A DNA stretch of 38,563 bases from the NCBI GenBank assembly GCA_900543035.1, contig UQPV01000023.1, forward strand, positions 1-38,563, in the 5' to 3' direction. Positions 1-9,627 of this stretch are shown here, in pieces (the stretch's first letter is position 1; the number at the start of each line of letters is the position of its first letter). The notes under the pieces are model-generated. The model saw nothing but the letters and a program-made list of their open reading frames with translations. It was not told the origin of the DNA and searched no databases. A program made the translations under genes and the position numbers. This DNA comes from an uncultured Solobacterium sp. GTDB lineage: Bacteria; Bacillota_I; Bacilli_A; Erysipelotrichales; Erysipelotrichaceae.

Positions 1-105
1 AATCACAGATTCTGTATGAGTAAGTGCAACGATCATTTTTTGCCTTATTAGAGTTGCGTTTACTTTTTCACTTCAGCATTTTCATGAAATTCTTCTATTT
101 TCTTA

Positions 106-133
106 TTTACAAATCCGGATTTTATGGTAGAAT
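106..133 (+). promoter_or_regulatory. Promoter of tRNA-Trp
   Basis: A TTTACA box (106-111) and a TAGAAT box (128-133) are separated by 16 bases, and the tRNA begins 19 bases further on. This is a plausible housekeeping sigma promoter. Bases 1-105 are AT-rich and show no gene that I can support. Confidence 0.55.
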
Positions 134-152
134 TATTTATGCGTTGAAACAA

Positions 153-226
153 AGGGGTATAGTACAATGGTAGTACGACGGTCTCCAAAACCGTGGATGG
201 GAGTTCGATCCTCTCTACCCCTGCCA
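153..226 (+). tRNA. trnW: tRNA-Trp (anticodon CCA)
   Basis: A 74-base cloverleaf. Acceptor arms AGGGGTA (153-159) and TACCCCT (216-222) pair fully. The D stem is GTAC/GTAC. The anticodon stem ACGGT/ACCGT encloses loop CTCCAAA with anticodon CCA at 185-187. The T loop is TTCGATC. The discriminator base is G223 and the 3' CCA is encoded (224-226). The anticodon reads UGG, so it charges tryptophan. It stands alone, with its own promoter and a terminator 10 bases downstream. Confidence 0.96.
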
Positions 227-235
227 TGACAACTG

Positions 236-257
236 ACCGGAGCGATCCGGTTTTTTT
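236..257 (+). terminator. Intrinsic terminator of tRNA-Trp
   Basis: Arms ACCGG (236-240) and CCGGT (247-251) with a six-base loop are followed by a T7 run. Confidence 0.85.
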
Positions 258-265
258 ATATCGTT

Positions 266-306
266 CAGGGCCATGTCTGCATTTGCGCAGGCATGGCCCT
301 GTTTTT
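266..306 (+). terminator. Strong hairpin between tRNA-Trp and hypD
   Basis: Arms 266-280 and 287-301 form 15 continuous pairs when read as plus-strand RNA, including one U-G wobble (276/291) that would be an A-C mismatch in minus-strand RNA. The loop is 281-286 and T5 follows at 302-306. It is therefore oriented as a plus-strand terminator (second terminator after the tRNA), although it also abuts the 3' end of the convergent hypD, where its minus-strand form lacks a U tract. Confidence 0.7.
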
Positions 307-2681
307 CAATAGAATCGCTGTTCTGTGCGCTCGATGATCTCATCCTGCAGCGCTTTGCTCAAATTGCGGAAATGATCACTGTATCCGGCGACCCGGACGA
401 TCAGATCTGCATGCTCCTGCGGGTGCAGCTGCGCATCGATCAGTGTCTGTCGGTCGATCACATTGAATTGAATGTGGTGCCCGTCCATATTGAAATATGT
501 CCGGATCAGATTGGCCATCTGTTCCAGCCCTTCCTCTCCTTTAAGGATATCTGGAGCAAACTTCTGATTCAGCAGCGTCCCGCCGGTCTGCAGATGATCC
601 ATCTTGGCCGCTGACTGAATGACCGCCGTCGGCCCGTTCACATCTGCCCCTTTCTCCGGGGATATGCCCTCAGACACCGGCTTATGCGCCTTTCGCCCGT
701 TCGCGCTGGCCATCATCACCTCTCCGAAATAGACATGGCATGTCGTCGGCAGCATATTGATGCGATACATCCCGCCCAGCATATTGGGGCGTCCGCTCAC
801 CATGCTTCGAAACGATGTGAACGCCGCCTTCATGATCTCATCCGCATAATCGTCGTCATTGCCATACTTCGGCGTCCGGCTGCGCACCTGGTTGAGGAGC
901 TCATCATGCCCCTCGAAGTCATCATCCAGCGCCTGCATCAGTTCTCCCATCGTGAACCGATGTTCGTCATATACGTTGTATTTGATGGAAGCCAGGGCAT
1001 CCGTGATCGTACCGATGCCCACGCCTTGCAGATATTTGGTATTGTATCGCGCACCGCCGCCGTTGTAATCCATGCCCCGGGCAATGCAGTCATTGGTCAT
1101 CACCGATAAAAACGGGACCGGCATCTCTCTGGCATAGATCTTTTCGATGATGTTGCTTCCCTTGATCTTGATGTCGATGAAATGCTTCAGCTGCTTGTTG
1201 AACGCGTCAAATAAGGCGTCATAATCCGCAAAATCTTCCGCGCGGCCCAGTTTCAGGCCAAGCTGCTGTCCGCTCACCTGATCATAACCATCATTCAAGG
1301 TCAGCTCCAGGATCTTGGGCAGATTGAGGTATCCGGTGAGGATATAGGCTTCATTGCCAAATGCCCCTGTTTCCACACAGCCGCTGGTTCCTCCGCGCCG
1401 GGCATCCTCCAGCGATTTTCCCGCATTCAGCAGCTCCTGCACGATGGCCTCTGTATTGTAAAACGCTGGTTGTCCCCACCCCTTGCGGGAGATCTCACAG
1501 GCACGCTTGAGGAACTTCTGCGGCGTCTTTCGGCTGATCTGCACATTGGAGCTGGGCTGCAGCAGCTTCATCTCATCCATGCAGTCCAGGATCAGATAGC
1601 TGACCCGGTTGACCCCGTTTTTCCCCTCCGGCGTGATGCCGCCGGTATTGATGTTGGCAAAATCGGTATATGTCCCGCTTTCCTTCAGCGTGATGCCGAC
1701 CTTGGGCGGCGCAGGCTGATTGTTGAACTTGATCCACAGGCATTCCAGAAGCTCCAGCGCCTTCTCATCATCGAGGATGCCTGCCTGCACATCCCGCTCA
1801 TAGAACGGAAACAGATGCTGATCGAGCCGGCCCGGACTATAGGCATCCCATGGATTCAGCTCGCTGGTCACAGCCAGATGGACGAACCAATACATCTGCA
1901 GCGCCTGCCAGTATGTCTGCGGGCGATGCGCCGGCACGACCGCGCAGTTCTCCGCGATCTGCAGCAGCTCCGCACGGCGCTGCGCATCGCCCTCCTGTTC
2001 AGCGAGCTCACGCGCATATTTGCTGTAACGCGCAGCCAGGATCATCAGCGCTTCACAGGCAGTGTACATGCCCTCCAGTTCTTCTTTGCGCTCCAGCGCA
2101 TGCGGATCCTGGAAGAAATCAAGCCGATCGATCGCCTCCTGAATGTCCCGCTGATAATCGAGAAGCCCCTTTTCATAGATCTTCGATGAGCCTACGGTAT
2201 GGCCCGGACCGCGCTGTTCCATGAACTCCGTGAAGATCCCGCATTCATACGCCTTCTTCCATTCCGGCGTCATCTGCCGGAAGATGCGAGAACGGATGCA
2301 GCGCTCTTTCCAGAATGGGATCATGACCTTTTCCTGCAATGCCATATCTTCCGGCGTGACCTGAAAGCGGATCAGCTCCCGTTCATTCATCAGACGCATA
2401 TCTTCCACGCTGTGACAGCACAGTTCAGGAAAGGTCGGCGCACCCTGCGGGGAATCCCCTTTTTCACCGACGATCAGCTCTCCTTCACCAAGATACAATG
2501 TCTTTTGAGAAAAATAGTCTTTCAATGCCTGTGCCCGCAGCTGCGGCACTGAGAGCACCCCTTCTTCACGGCGGTAAGTCTCCGTCATGATCTTCGCTCT
2601 CTCCATATCGATATGCGGCGGCGTGTTCACGCTCAACGCCCTGAGCTTTCTGATCCGCTCATTCATTCCTCTTTGTTCCAT
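306..2681 (-). CDS. hypD: trans-4-hydroxy-L-proline dehydratase (glycyl radical enzyme)
   Basis: Removes water from trans-4-hydroxy-L-proline to give (S)-1-pyrroline-5-carboxylate, an anaerobic route that lets gut bacteria use collagen- or plant-derived hydroxyproline. The protein has 791 residues, the usual length. The active-site cysteine is Cys435 in the motif GTSGCVETG, with Glu437 two residues later. The glycyl radical is Gly766 in VRVAGYSDHF near the C-terminus. These match Cys434 and Gly765 of the characterised C. difficile enzyme, and long stretches resemble it as I remember it. I chose the ATG at 2681 because AGGAGG (2691-2696) lies nine bases upstream; a TTG at 2690 and an ATG at 2666 are alternatives. 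It starts just downstream of the activase stop and is co-transcribed with it. Other PFL-like dehydratases are less likely given the SGCVETG signature. Confidence 0.93.
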   Translation of the reverse strand: MEQRGMNERIRKLRALSVNTPPHIDMERAKIMTETYRREEGVLSVPQLRAQALKDYFSQKTLYLGEGELIVGEKGDSPQGAPTFPELCCHSVEDMRLMNERELIRFQVTPEDMALQEKVMIPFWKERCIRSRIFRQMTPEWKKAYECGIFTEFMEQRGPGHTVGSSKIYEKGLLDYQRDIQEAIDRLDFFQDPHALERKEELEGMYTACEALMILAARYSKYARELAEQEGDAQRRAELLQIAENCAVVPAHRPQTYWQALQMYWFVHLAVTSELNPWDAYSPGRLDQHLFPFYERDVQAGILDDEKALELLECLWIKFNNQPAPPKVGITLKESGTYTDFANINTGGITPEGKNGVNRVSYLILDCMDEMKLLQPSSNVQISRKTPQKFLKRACEISRKGWGQPAFYNTEAIVQELLNAGKSLEDARRGGTSGCVETGAFGNEAYILTGYLNLPKILELTLNDGYDQVSGQQLGLKLGRAEDFADYDALFDAFNKQLKHFIDIKIKGSNIIEKIYAREMPVPFLSVMTNDCIARGMDYNGGGARYNTKYLQGVGIGTITDALASIKYNVYDEHRFTMGELMQALDDDFEGHDELLNQVRSRTPKYGNDDDYADEIMKAAFTSFRSMVSGRPNMLGGMYRINMLPTTCHVYFGEVMMASANGRKAHKPVSEGISPEKGADVNGPTAVIQSAAKMDHLQTGGTLLNQKFAPDILKGEEGLEQMANLIRTYFNMDGHHIQFNVIDRQTLIDAQLHPQEHADLIVRVAGYSDHFRNLSKALQDEIIERTEQRFY

Positions 2682-2686
2682 GAGGA

Positions 2687-3577
2687 TCAACCTCCTATTC
2701 TGATCTTTGGATAGCCTGCGCTGACAAACAGATCAAGCAGATGCTTCGTCTCTTCCTCATCCGGCGCATGAAACCCCGTCTCAACGACACGGCCCAGCTG
2801 CCGGTATTTGCCTGTGCCTGTGTCATGATAAGGCAATAAGTGTATTCGTGACACCTCGATCTGCTTATCCTGCAAGAAACGGATGATCTTCATCATCTCT
2901 GCCGTTGTGCCGTTTACCTCGCGGATGAGCGGTATGCGCAGGATGATCCGTGCGCCATCATGGCTCAGCCGCTCCAGATTATCCAAGATGAGCGCATTGT
3001 CTTTGCCGGTATATCGTGCATGCACGAGCGGATCTGCGCTCTTGATGTCATACAGAAAGCCATCCACATAAGGCAGGATCCGCTGAAAGCGCGCATAAGG
3101 CGCATGACCGCATGTGTCGATCATCACGCTGATGCCCGCATCATACAGCCGGCGCGTCAGCTCCTCCACCATATCCATGTCCGCGCACATGACCTCGCCG
3201 CCAGACAGCGTGACCCCGCCGCCGGACTCCTCGTAAAACGGCTGATCCTGACAAAGCGCGCCGAACAGCGCATCGAGCGTACGCTCCTGTCCAGCGATGC
3301 TGCGCAGATTCATCACACACGCGTCCACACAGCTTCCGCACGCCAGACAGCGCGCATGATCCGTATGCGGCCCGGCCGCATGCACCGGACAGACTGGCGT
3401 ACAGCGCTGACAGCCGCTGCACCTTTCCTCATCCTGCATCAGTTCCCGTTCGAACCGCTGGGTCTCTGGATTATGACACCAGGCACAAGACAGCGGACAG
3501 CCCTTGAAAAAGACCGTCGTCCGGATACCGTCCCCATCATAGATGCAATACTTCTGGATCCCGGTGATCAGCGGCAT
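2687..3577 (-). CDS. hypE: Hydroxyproline dehydratase activating enzyme (radical SAM)
   Basis: Installs the glycyl radical on HypD using S-adenosylmethionine and an iron-sulfur cluster. The protein has 296 residues. The radical SAM cysteines Cys27, Cys31 and Cys34 form a CxxxCxxC motif near the N-terminus. A ferredoxin-like insert follows with two four-cysteine sets (53, 56, 59, 63 and 77, 80, 83, 87), as is usual for activases of PFL-like dehydratases. GGG(E) appears as SGGEV near residue 105. The start at 3577 has a GGGGAG site upstream; the longer reading from 3601 would begin upstream of it. Its stop overlaps the hypD ribosome-binding region, so the two are translationally close. Substrate assignment comes from the neighbouring hypD. 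Confidence 0.9.
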   Translation of the reverse strand: MPLITGIQKYCIYDGDGIRTTVFFKGCPLSCAWCHNPETQRFERELMQDEERCSGCQRCTPVCPVHAAGPHTDHARCLACGSCVDACVMNLRSIAGQERTLDALFGALCQDQPFYEESGGGVTLSGGEVMCADMDMVEELTRRLYDAGISVMIDTCGHAPYARFQRILPYVDGFLYDIKSADPLVHARYTGKDNALILDNLERLSHDGARIILRIPLIREVNGTTAEMMKIIRFLQDKQIEVSRIHLLPYHDTGTGKYRQLGRVVETGFHAPDEEETKHLLDLFVSAGYPKIRIGG

Positions 3578-3607
3578 GTTCAGCTCCCCTTTCCATCTCA
3601 TGGTTCA

Positions 3608-3636
3608 AAAATAACAGTCTGTGCACGTGATGTCAA
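3608..3636 (-). promoter_or_regulatory. Promoter of hypE-hypD
   Basis: On the minus strand TTGACA (3636-3631), a 17-base spacer and TATTTT (3613-3608) precede hypE by about 30 bases. It lies downstream of the gltD terminator, so hypED is a separate transcription unit. Confidence 0.75.
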
Positions 3637-3649
3637 CTTCAGATCCACG

Positions 3650-3671
3650 AAAAAAGCAGGCGGACCTGCTT
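3650..3671 (-). terminator. Intrinsic terminator of the glnN-asnB-gltBD operon
   Basis: Minus-strand arms AAGCAGG and CCTGCTT pair perfectly over a four-base loop (3661-3664) and run into a T tract. The hairpin overlaps the gltD stop codon. Confidence 0.88.
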
Positions 3672-5115
3672 AATTCAGATATCGATCGATCTGTTCGGCA
3701 CATGCCAGACCTTCATGGATGGCCCAAACGACCAGGGAAGGTCCTCGCTTGGCATCTCCGGCCGCAAACAATCCCTTCTCCGCATCGATCAAGTACGTGC
3801 CTGCTTCGGTCTTTGCGGTATGGCGCGGGCTCAGCGGCAAAGTGAAGGCATCGCTGACATACGTCTCCATGCCGGTAAAGCCGGCTGCGATGATGACCAG
3901 GTCAGCCTTGCGCTGGCGCGCGCTGCCTTCGACGACATGCATGCCCTGCGCATCAAAGCGCAGATCGACCGTTTCGACCGCATGCAATACGCCATCTTCG
4001 CGCAAAAAGCGCTGGATGGTCGTCTGATAAATGCGCGGATCGTGTCCGAAGCGAGCGATGCTCTCTTCCTGTCCGTAGTCCGTCTTGAGGACCCTCGGCC
4101 ATTGCGGCCAAGGGTTGCTTGCGGCGCGTTCCTTAGGCAGTGCCGGCATCATCTCCAGCTGTGTCACGCCCGCACAGCCCAGCCGGATGCATGAGCCGAC
4201 ACAGTCATTGCCGGTATCGCCGCCGCCTACGACGATGATATGACGGTCCTTGACGGCCGGGATAGCTTTGGCCGCCTGCGGATCATCCAAGCTTCTGGTC
4301 AGCGCGCTCAGGAAATCTACCGCAAAGACGATCTGTCCGCCATCGCGTCCCTCACCTTTCAGATCACGCGCTGCCCTGGCTCCGCAGCACAGCGCCACAG
4401 CATCATATTCTTCATAAAGCTGTGCCGGATCGATGTCCTTTCCGACATCGCAGCAAAGATGAAACACGATCCCCTCCTGCACCATCAGCGCGACGCGGCG
4501 TTCCACGATCTGCTTCTCCAGCTTCATGTTCGGGATGCCATACATGAGCAAGCCGCCGGCCCGATCATCGCGCTCATAGACATGCACCTCATGTCCCATG
4601 CGGTTCAATGCCCACGCTGCGGCCAGTCCGCTTGGGCCGCTGCCGACCACAGCTACTTTCTTGCCGCTGCGCACAGGGGTCGATGGCTTCATCCGGCCTT
4701 CTTTGAAGGCCTTTTCGATGATCGACAGCTCATTCTCCCGGATCGTGACCGGATCGCCGTTCATGCCGCAGATGCATGCCTTTTCGCAAAGCGCCGGGCA
4801 GACGCGGCCGGTAAATTCCGGAAACGGATTGGTCGCCAGCAGCCGCGCAAGCGCATCTTCGTCATTGCCATGATACAGCTCATCGTTCCATTCCGGGATG
4901 AGGTTGTGCAGCGGGCAGCCGCTCACCATGCCGCCCAGCACCATGGCTGACTGACACAGCGGCACCCCGCAGTTCATGCACCGCGCTGCCTGCTCACGCC
5001 GCTGCATCTCGCTGAGAGAGGCATGAAACTCATGGAAATCACGCAGCCGCTGCGCAGGGGACAGCGCCGGCTGCTCCTTTCGTTCATATATCATAAATCC
5101 ATCTGGTCTACCCAT
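3670..5115 (-). CDS. gltD: Glutamate synthase (NADPH) small subunit
   Basis: Passes electrons from NAD(P)H through FAD and iron-sulfur clusters to the large subunit, for glutamine + 2-oxoglutarate to two glutamate. The protein has 481 residues. N-terminal cluster cysteines are at 46, 49, 54, 67 and 106, 110, 114. The FAD-binding motif VAVVGSGPSG starts near residue 154, and a second dinucleotide motif IIVVGGGDTGND lies near 290. The start MGRPDGFM matches the usual GltD opening and has AGGAGG upstream. Only 12 bases separate it from the gltB stop, so the two subunits are made from one message. It is last in the operon and ends in a terminator. Confidence 0.95.
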   Translation of the reverse strand: MGRPDGFMIYERKEQPALSPAQRLRDFHEFHASLSEMQRREQAARCMNCGVPLCQSAMVLGGMVSGCPLHNLIPEWNDELYHGNDEDALARLLATNPFPEFTGRVCPALCEKACICGMNGDPVTIRENELSIIEKAFKEGRMKPSTPVRSGKKVAVVGSGPSGLAAAWALNRMGHEVHVYERDDRAGGLLMYGIPNMKLEKQIVERRVALMVQEGIVFHLCCDVGKDIDPAQLYEEYDAVALCCGARAARDLKGEGRDGGQIVFAVDFLSALTRSLDDPQAAKAIPAVKDRHIIVVGGGDTGNDCVGSCIRLGCAGVTQLEMMPALPKERAASNPWPQWPRVLKTDYGQEESIARFGHDPRIYQTTIQRFLREDGVLHAVETVDLRFDAQGMHVVEGSARQRKADLVIIAAGFTGMETYVSDAFTLPLSPRHTAKTEAGTYLIDAEKGLFAAGDAKRGPSLVVWAIHEGLACAEQIDRYLN

Positions 5116-5127
5116 GACTTCAGCCTC

Positions 5128-8100
5128 CTAACTCTCATACATCTGCGCGAACGCACGGCGCTGCGCTTCTTCTTCATCACAGCCATCGTGCATGAAACGC
5201 TCGATATTCTCCGTCATGACACGATAATCGTGCGGGATGATCTTGCGGAAAAGCGGCAGCTTTTCCATGAATTGTTCAAGCACCTCGCTGCCCTTTTCCG
5301 AATGAGTCACCCGGACATAGTCAGTGAGGATCTCCTTGAGTCGTGCGATATCGCGAGGATCATCGACATCTTCGATCTCCACCAGATCACGGTTGACCCG
5401 CAGATACAAGTCATGGTCCTCATCAAGGATATATGCGACACCGCCGCTCATGCCGGCCGCCACATTGCGCCCGGTGCGGCCCAGGATGACGACGCAGCCG
5501 CCGGTCATATATTCCAGCGCATGGTCGCCGCAACCCTCGACGACCGCAGTGGCGCCGGAGTTGCGCACGGCGAAACGCTCTCCGGCCTGGCCGCATACAT
5601 AAGCGGTGCCTGAGGTAGCGCCATACAGCGCGACATTGCCGATGATGATGTTATCCTGCGCGCGGAATGGCGCTTTCGGCGAAGGATGCACGACCAGACG
5701 GCCGCCGGAAAGCCCCTTGCCGAAGTAATCATTGGCATCGCCTTCCAGCTCCAGCGAGATGCCGGCCGGCACGAAGGCGCCGTAAGACTGGCCGCCGCTG
5801 CCGATGGAGCGGATGCGGCACGTATCATCCGGCAAAACGCCATAGCGCGAAGTCACATGCGAACCAAGCAGCGTGCCGAATGAACGGTCAGTGTTATGCA
5901 CCGTCACCTCACAGACAAAGGGCGCATCGTGCTTCATCGCTTCATCCAGGCCGGGGATCAGCTTGGCGGCATCGATCGTCTGCTCCAGATGGAAGTCATA
6001 GACATCGGCCGGATCAAAGCGCACTTTTCCGCCTTTGATCGGGGCAAGCAATTGCTGCAGCTGCAGATGATAAACATGCTCAGCGTGCTCGCTCACCTTG
6101 AGCAGGTCTTTGCGGCCGACCAGCTCATCGACCGTGCGCACGCCCAGCGATGCCATGATCTCCCGCAGTTCCTGAGCCACGAAGCGCATGAAGTGGATGA
6201 CATGTTCCGGCTTGCCTTGGAAGCGGCGGCGCAGGCATTCATTCTGCGTCGCAATGCCGACCGGACAAGTATCCAGGTTGCACACGCGCATCATCATGCA
6301 GCCCATGGCGACCAGCGGCCCTGTGGCAAAGCCGAACTCTTCAGCGCCCAGCATGGCGGCGATCGCAACATCGCGTCCGCTCATCAGCTTGCCGTCGGTC
6401 TCCAGGCGCACCCGGCTGCGCAGATGGTTTTCCACCAGTTCTTTCTGGGTTTGGGCCAGACCGATCTCCCATGGCATACCGGCATGATGGATGGAGCTCT
6501 GCGGCGCGGCGCCGGTACCGCCGTCATAGCCAGAGATCAGGATGACCTGCGCGCCGGCCTTGGCTACGCCGCAGGCCACGGTGCCCACGCCATGCTCCGC
6601 AACCAGCTTGACCGACATGCGCGCCTTGGGATTGGCATTTTTCAGGTCATAGATCAGCTGCGCCAGATCTTCGATCGAATAAATGTCATGATGGGGCGGC
6701 GGCGAGATCAGCGTCACGCCCGGCGTAGAGTGCCGCGTCTTGGCGATCCAGGGGTATACCTTGCGCCCCGGCAGATGACCGCCCTCGCCCGGCTTTGCGC
6801 CCTGCGCCATCTTGATCTGGATCTCATCGGCGCTGCATAAGTATTCGCTCGTCACGCCGAAGCGGCCGCTGGCCACCTGCTTGATGGCGCTGTTGCGCGC
6901 GGTGCCCAAACGCTGCGGGCGCTCCCCACCCTCACCACTGTTGGACTTGCCATGCAGCGCATTCATCGCCAGCGCCAGCGTCGTATGCGCCTCTTCACTG
7001 ATCGAGCCATAAGACATGGCGCCGGTCTTGAAGCGCGTCACGATCGCCTCTATCGGCTCCACTTCATCCAGCGGGATCGGCGTCACCTGAGAATGGTCAA
7101 ATTCCAGCGCGCTGCGCACGGTGAACATCGCATGCTCGCCATGCAGCATCGCCGTATATGTCTTGAATTTCTCATAGTCATTTTCCCGCACGGCTTCTTG
7201 CAGCGTCGTGATCGTCAGCGGATCGTACAGATGCCGCTCCTTGTCCTCACCGCTTCTCAGCCTGTGGAAGCCGGTCGTCACCAGCGCCGGCCCGCGTTTG
7301 GCCAGTGCCTGGGCATGATGCCAGCGGATGTCCGCATCGATCTTGGCAAAGGTCAGGCCGCCTAAAGAGGCCGGGGTATCGCCAAAGGAACGGTCCATGA
7401 CCTGTTGATCGATGCCGACCGCTTCAAAGATGCGGGCCGACTGATACGACTGGATCGTCGAGATGCCCATCTTGGCGGCGATCTTCACGATGCCATGCAA
7501 GATGGCGTCATTGTAATCACGCACGGCCGCATGCGGCTCTTTGTCCAGCACATCGCTGTTCACCATGTCACGGATGCACTCATGCGCCAGATAAGGATAG
7601 ATGGCAGATGCGCCAAAGCCCAGCAGCAGCGCGAACTGATGCACATCTCGGGGCTCGCCGCTCTCCAGCACGATGGAGACTGCGGTCTTGCGGCGGATAC
7701 GCACCAGATGCTGTGAAAGCGTGGCGACCGCGAGCAGCGAAGGGATGATCAGATGCTGCTCATCCGCGGCGCGATCGCTCACCAGCAGCAGATTGGCCTG
7801 TGCGTCACAAGCTGCATCACAGTCTTTCTCCAGCTGATCCAGCGCCTGTTCGATCGACATCGACGGATCATACAGCAGCGAGATCTCCGCGGTCTTGAAC
7901 TGCGGATGCACGAGCGTGCGCAGCTTATCCATATCGCGGCCATCCAGGATCGGGTTGTGGATCTCCAGCACCCGGCAGCCCTCTGCGCTTTCCGCGAGCA
8001 GATTGCCCTGCGCGCCCAGGTAAACAGCTGTGTCGGTCACGATCTTCTCACGCAGCGAATCGATCGGCGGATTGGTCACCTGTGCAAACAGCTGCTTGAA

Positions 8101-9612
8101 ATAATGAAACAGCAGCGGATGACAGGAAGAAAGCACCGCCAGCGGGATGTCCGTGCCCATGGACGCCGTCGGTTCGATGCCGTTCTTGGCCATCGGCAGG
8201 ATCTGATCGCGCACATCCTCATACGTATAGGCAAAGCTGCGGTACAGGAAATCGCGGTGTTCCGGGGCAAAGACATATGGTTTGCGCTCCTGGGCCGGCA
8301 GATCCTTCAGCTGGATGAGCGAACGGTCCAGCCATTCGCCATACGGATGCTCATCCGCCATGCTCAGCTTGCATTCTTCATCGCGGATGAGCCGATGCAC
8401 GGCGGTATCGATCACCAGCAGCTCGCCGGGACGAAGCCGGTCCTTGCGGATGATATGCTCTTCTGCGATCGGCAGCACACCGGTCTCGGAAGACAGGATG
8501 ACATGACCGTCGTCTGTCTGCCACCAGCGCAGCGGGCGCAGCCCGTTGCGGTCAAGCGCCGCGCCCAGCTTGACGCCGTCGCTGAACAGCACCGCGGCCG
8601 GGCCATCCCATGGCTCCATCAGCGTCGCGTGATAATGATAGAAGTCCTTCAGCTTGCGCGGCAGAGAGGCATGCTGCCACGGATGCGGGATGAGCGTGGC
8701 CACCGCCTTCTCGATCGGCATGCCGTTGAGATATAAAAATTCCAACGTATTGTCCAGCATGGCTGAATCCGAACCTTGGGCATTGACGATCGGCAACACA
8801 TCCTTATGATTCTCGCACAAGAACGGTGAATCCCAGACTGACTCACGCGCCTGCATGCGGCCGCGGTTGCCGCGGATCGTGTTGATCTCGCCATTGTGCG
8901 CGATCATGCGGTTAGGATGCGCCCGCTTCCAGCTGGGCTGTGTGTTCGTGGAAAAACGCGAATGCACCATGGCTAAGGCGCTCTCATAGCGCTCATCCTG
9001 CAGATCCGCGTAAAAAGCGCGCAATTGTCCGACCAGCAGCATCCCTTTATAGACGATGGTCGAGGCAGACATCGAGACGACATACGCATCCGGGCAGCGC
9101 CGTTCAAAGCGACGGCGCAGCAGATATAAGAAGCGCTCAAAGGCCAGTCCGCACGCGATGTGCGCGGGGCGCGTGATGAAGCATTGCCAGATGGCCGGCA
9201 TGCTGGCCAGGGCATGCGGATGCAGCAGTTCCTCATGCACCTTCACCTTACGCCAGAACGCCAGGCCTGCGCCGGCATCGCTGACGATCGTTTCCATCGC
9301 CTGGCGCTGCGCTTGCTCATCTTCGCTCAAAAACAGCATGGCGACGCCATAATCGCCGGCCGCAGGCAGTTCAGATCCTTCCTCATGCGCCACAGCGGCG
9401 AAGAAACGATGCGGGATCTGTGTCAAGATGCCCACACCGTCTCCGATCTCGCCGCTGGCGTCTTTGCCGGCGCGATGTTCCAGCTGTTCGACGATGGTCA
9501 GTGCCTGCTCCACCAGCACATGCTCACGCTCTCCGTCCATGCGGACGATCGCGCCGATGCCGCAGGCATCCTGCTCCATCTGTTCCTTTCGCTTATCTTC
9601 ATTTTGATTCAT
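5128..9612 (-). CDS. gltB: Glutamate synthase large subunit
   Basis: Hydrolyses glutamine and channels the ammonia to 2-oxoglutarate to make glutamate. The protein has 1494 residues, the full family length. The class II amidotransferase nucleophile is Cys17 in DACGIG, implying removal of a 16-residue leader peptide. The FMN/synthase domain follows from about residue 850. The 3Fe-4S cysteines sit around residue 1105 in a motif ending CNLDTCPVG. The C-terminal GXGXG beta-helix spans roughly 1240-1480. An AAAGGAG site precedes the ATG by eight bases. It lies 15 bases after asnB and 12 before gltD. The stop codon is TAG, in frame with gltD. Confidence 0.96.
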   Translation of the reverse strand: MNQNEDKRKEQMEQDACGIGAIVRMDGEREHVLVEQALTIVEQLEHRAGKDASGEIGDGVGILTQIPHRFFAAVAHEEGSELPAAGDYGVAMLFLSEDEQAQRQAMETIVSDAGAGLAFWRKVKVHEELLHPHALASMPAIWQCFITRPAHIACGLAFERFLYLLRRRFERRCPDAYVVSMSASTIVYKGMLLVGQLRAFYADLQDERYESALAMVHSRFSTNTQPSWKRAHPNRMIAHNGEINTIRGNRGRMQARESVWDSPFLCENHKDVLPIVNAQGSDSAMLDNTLEFLYLNGMPIEKAVATLIPHPWQHASLPRKLKDFYHYHATLMEPWDGPAAVLFSDGVKLGAALDRNGLRPLRWWQTDDGHVILSSETGVLPIAEEHIIRKDRLRPGELLVIDTAVHRLIRDEECKLSMADEHPYGEWLDRSLIQLKDLPAQERKPYVFAPEHRDFLYRSFAYTYEDVRDQILPMAKNGIEPTASMGTDIPLAVLSSCHPLLFHYFKQLFAQVTNPPIDSLREKIVTDTAVYLGAQGNLLAESAEGCRVLEIHNPILDGRDMDKLRTLVHPQFKTAEISLLYDPSMSIEQALDQLEKDCDAACDAQANLLLVSDRAADEQHLIIPSLLAVATLSQHLVRIRRKTAVSIVLESGEPRDVHQFALLLGFGASAIYPYLAHECIRDMVNSDVLDKEPHAAVRDYNDAILHGIVKIAAKMGISTIQSYQSARIFEAVGIDQQVMDRSFGDTPASLGGLTFAKIDADIRWHHAQALAKRGPALVTTGFHRLRSGEDKERHLYDPLTITTLQEAVRENDYEKFKTYTAMLHGEHAMFTVRSALEFDHSQVTPIPLDEVEPIEAIVTRFKTGAMSYGSISEEAHTTLALAMNALHGKSNSGEGGERPQRLGTARNSAIKQVASGRFGVTSEYLCSADEIQIKMAQGAKPGEGGHLPGRKVYPWIAKTRHSTPGVTLISPPPHHDIYSIEDLAQLIYDLKNANPKARMSVKLVAEHGVGTVACGVAKAGAQVILISGYDGGTGAAPQSSIHHAGMPWEIGLAQTQKELVENHLRSRVRLETDGKLMSGRDVAIAAMLGAEEFGFATGPLVAMGCMMMRVCNLDTCPVGIATQNECLRRRFQGKPEHVIHFMRFVAQELREIMASLGVRTVDELVGRKDLLKVSEHAEHVYHLQLQQLLAPIKGGKVRFDPADVYDFHLEQTIDAAKLIPGLDEAMKHDAPFVCEVTVHNTDRSFGTLLGSHVTSRYGVLPDDTCRIRSIGSGGQSYGAFVPAGISLELEGDANDYFGKGLSGGRLVVHPSPKAPFRAQDNIIIGNVALYGATSGTAYVCGQAGERFAVRNSGATAVVEGCGDHALEYMTGGCVVILGRTGRNVAAGMSGGVAYILDEDHDLYLRVNRDLVEIEDVDDPRDIARLKEILTDYVRVTHSEKGSEVLEQFMEKLPLFRKIIPHDYRVMTENIERFMHDGCDEEEAQRRAFAQMYES

Positions 9613-9627
9613 GATCTGAACTCCTTT

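Noticed and set aside
1470..2189. Long plus-strand open frames inside hypD, gltB, glnN and the GH2 gene
   Set aside because: These are antisense shadows of GC-rich genes with clear protein families; they lack ribosome sites and recognisable products.
3621..3630. CACGTG palindrome between the -35 and -10 of hypED as an operator
   Set aside because: Six-base palindromes are common by chance and no regulator is nearby to support it.
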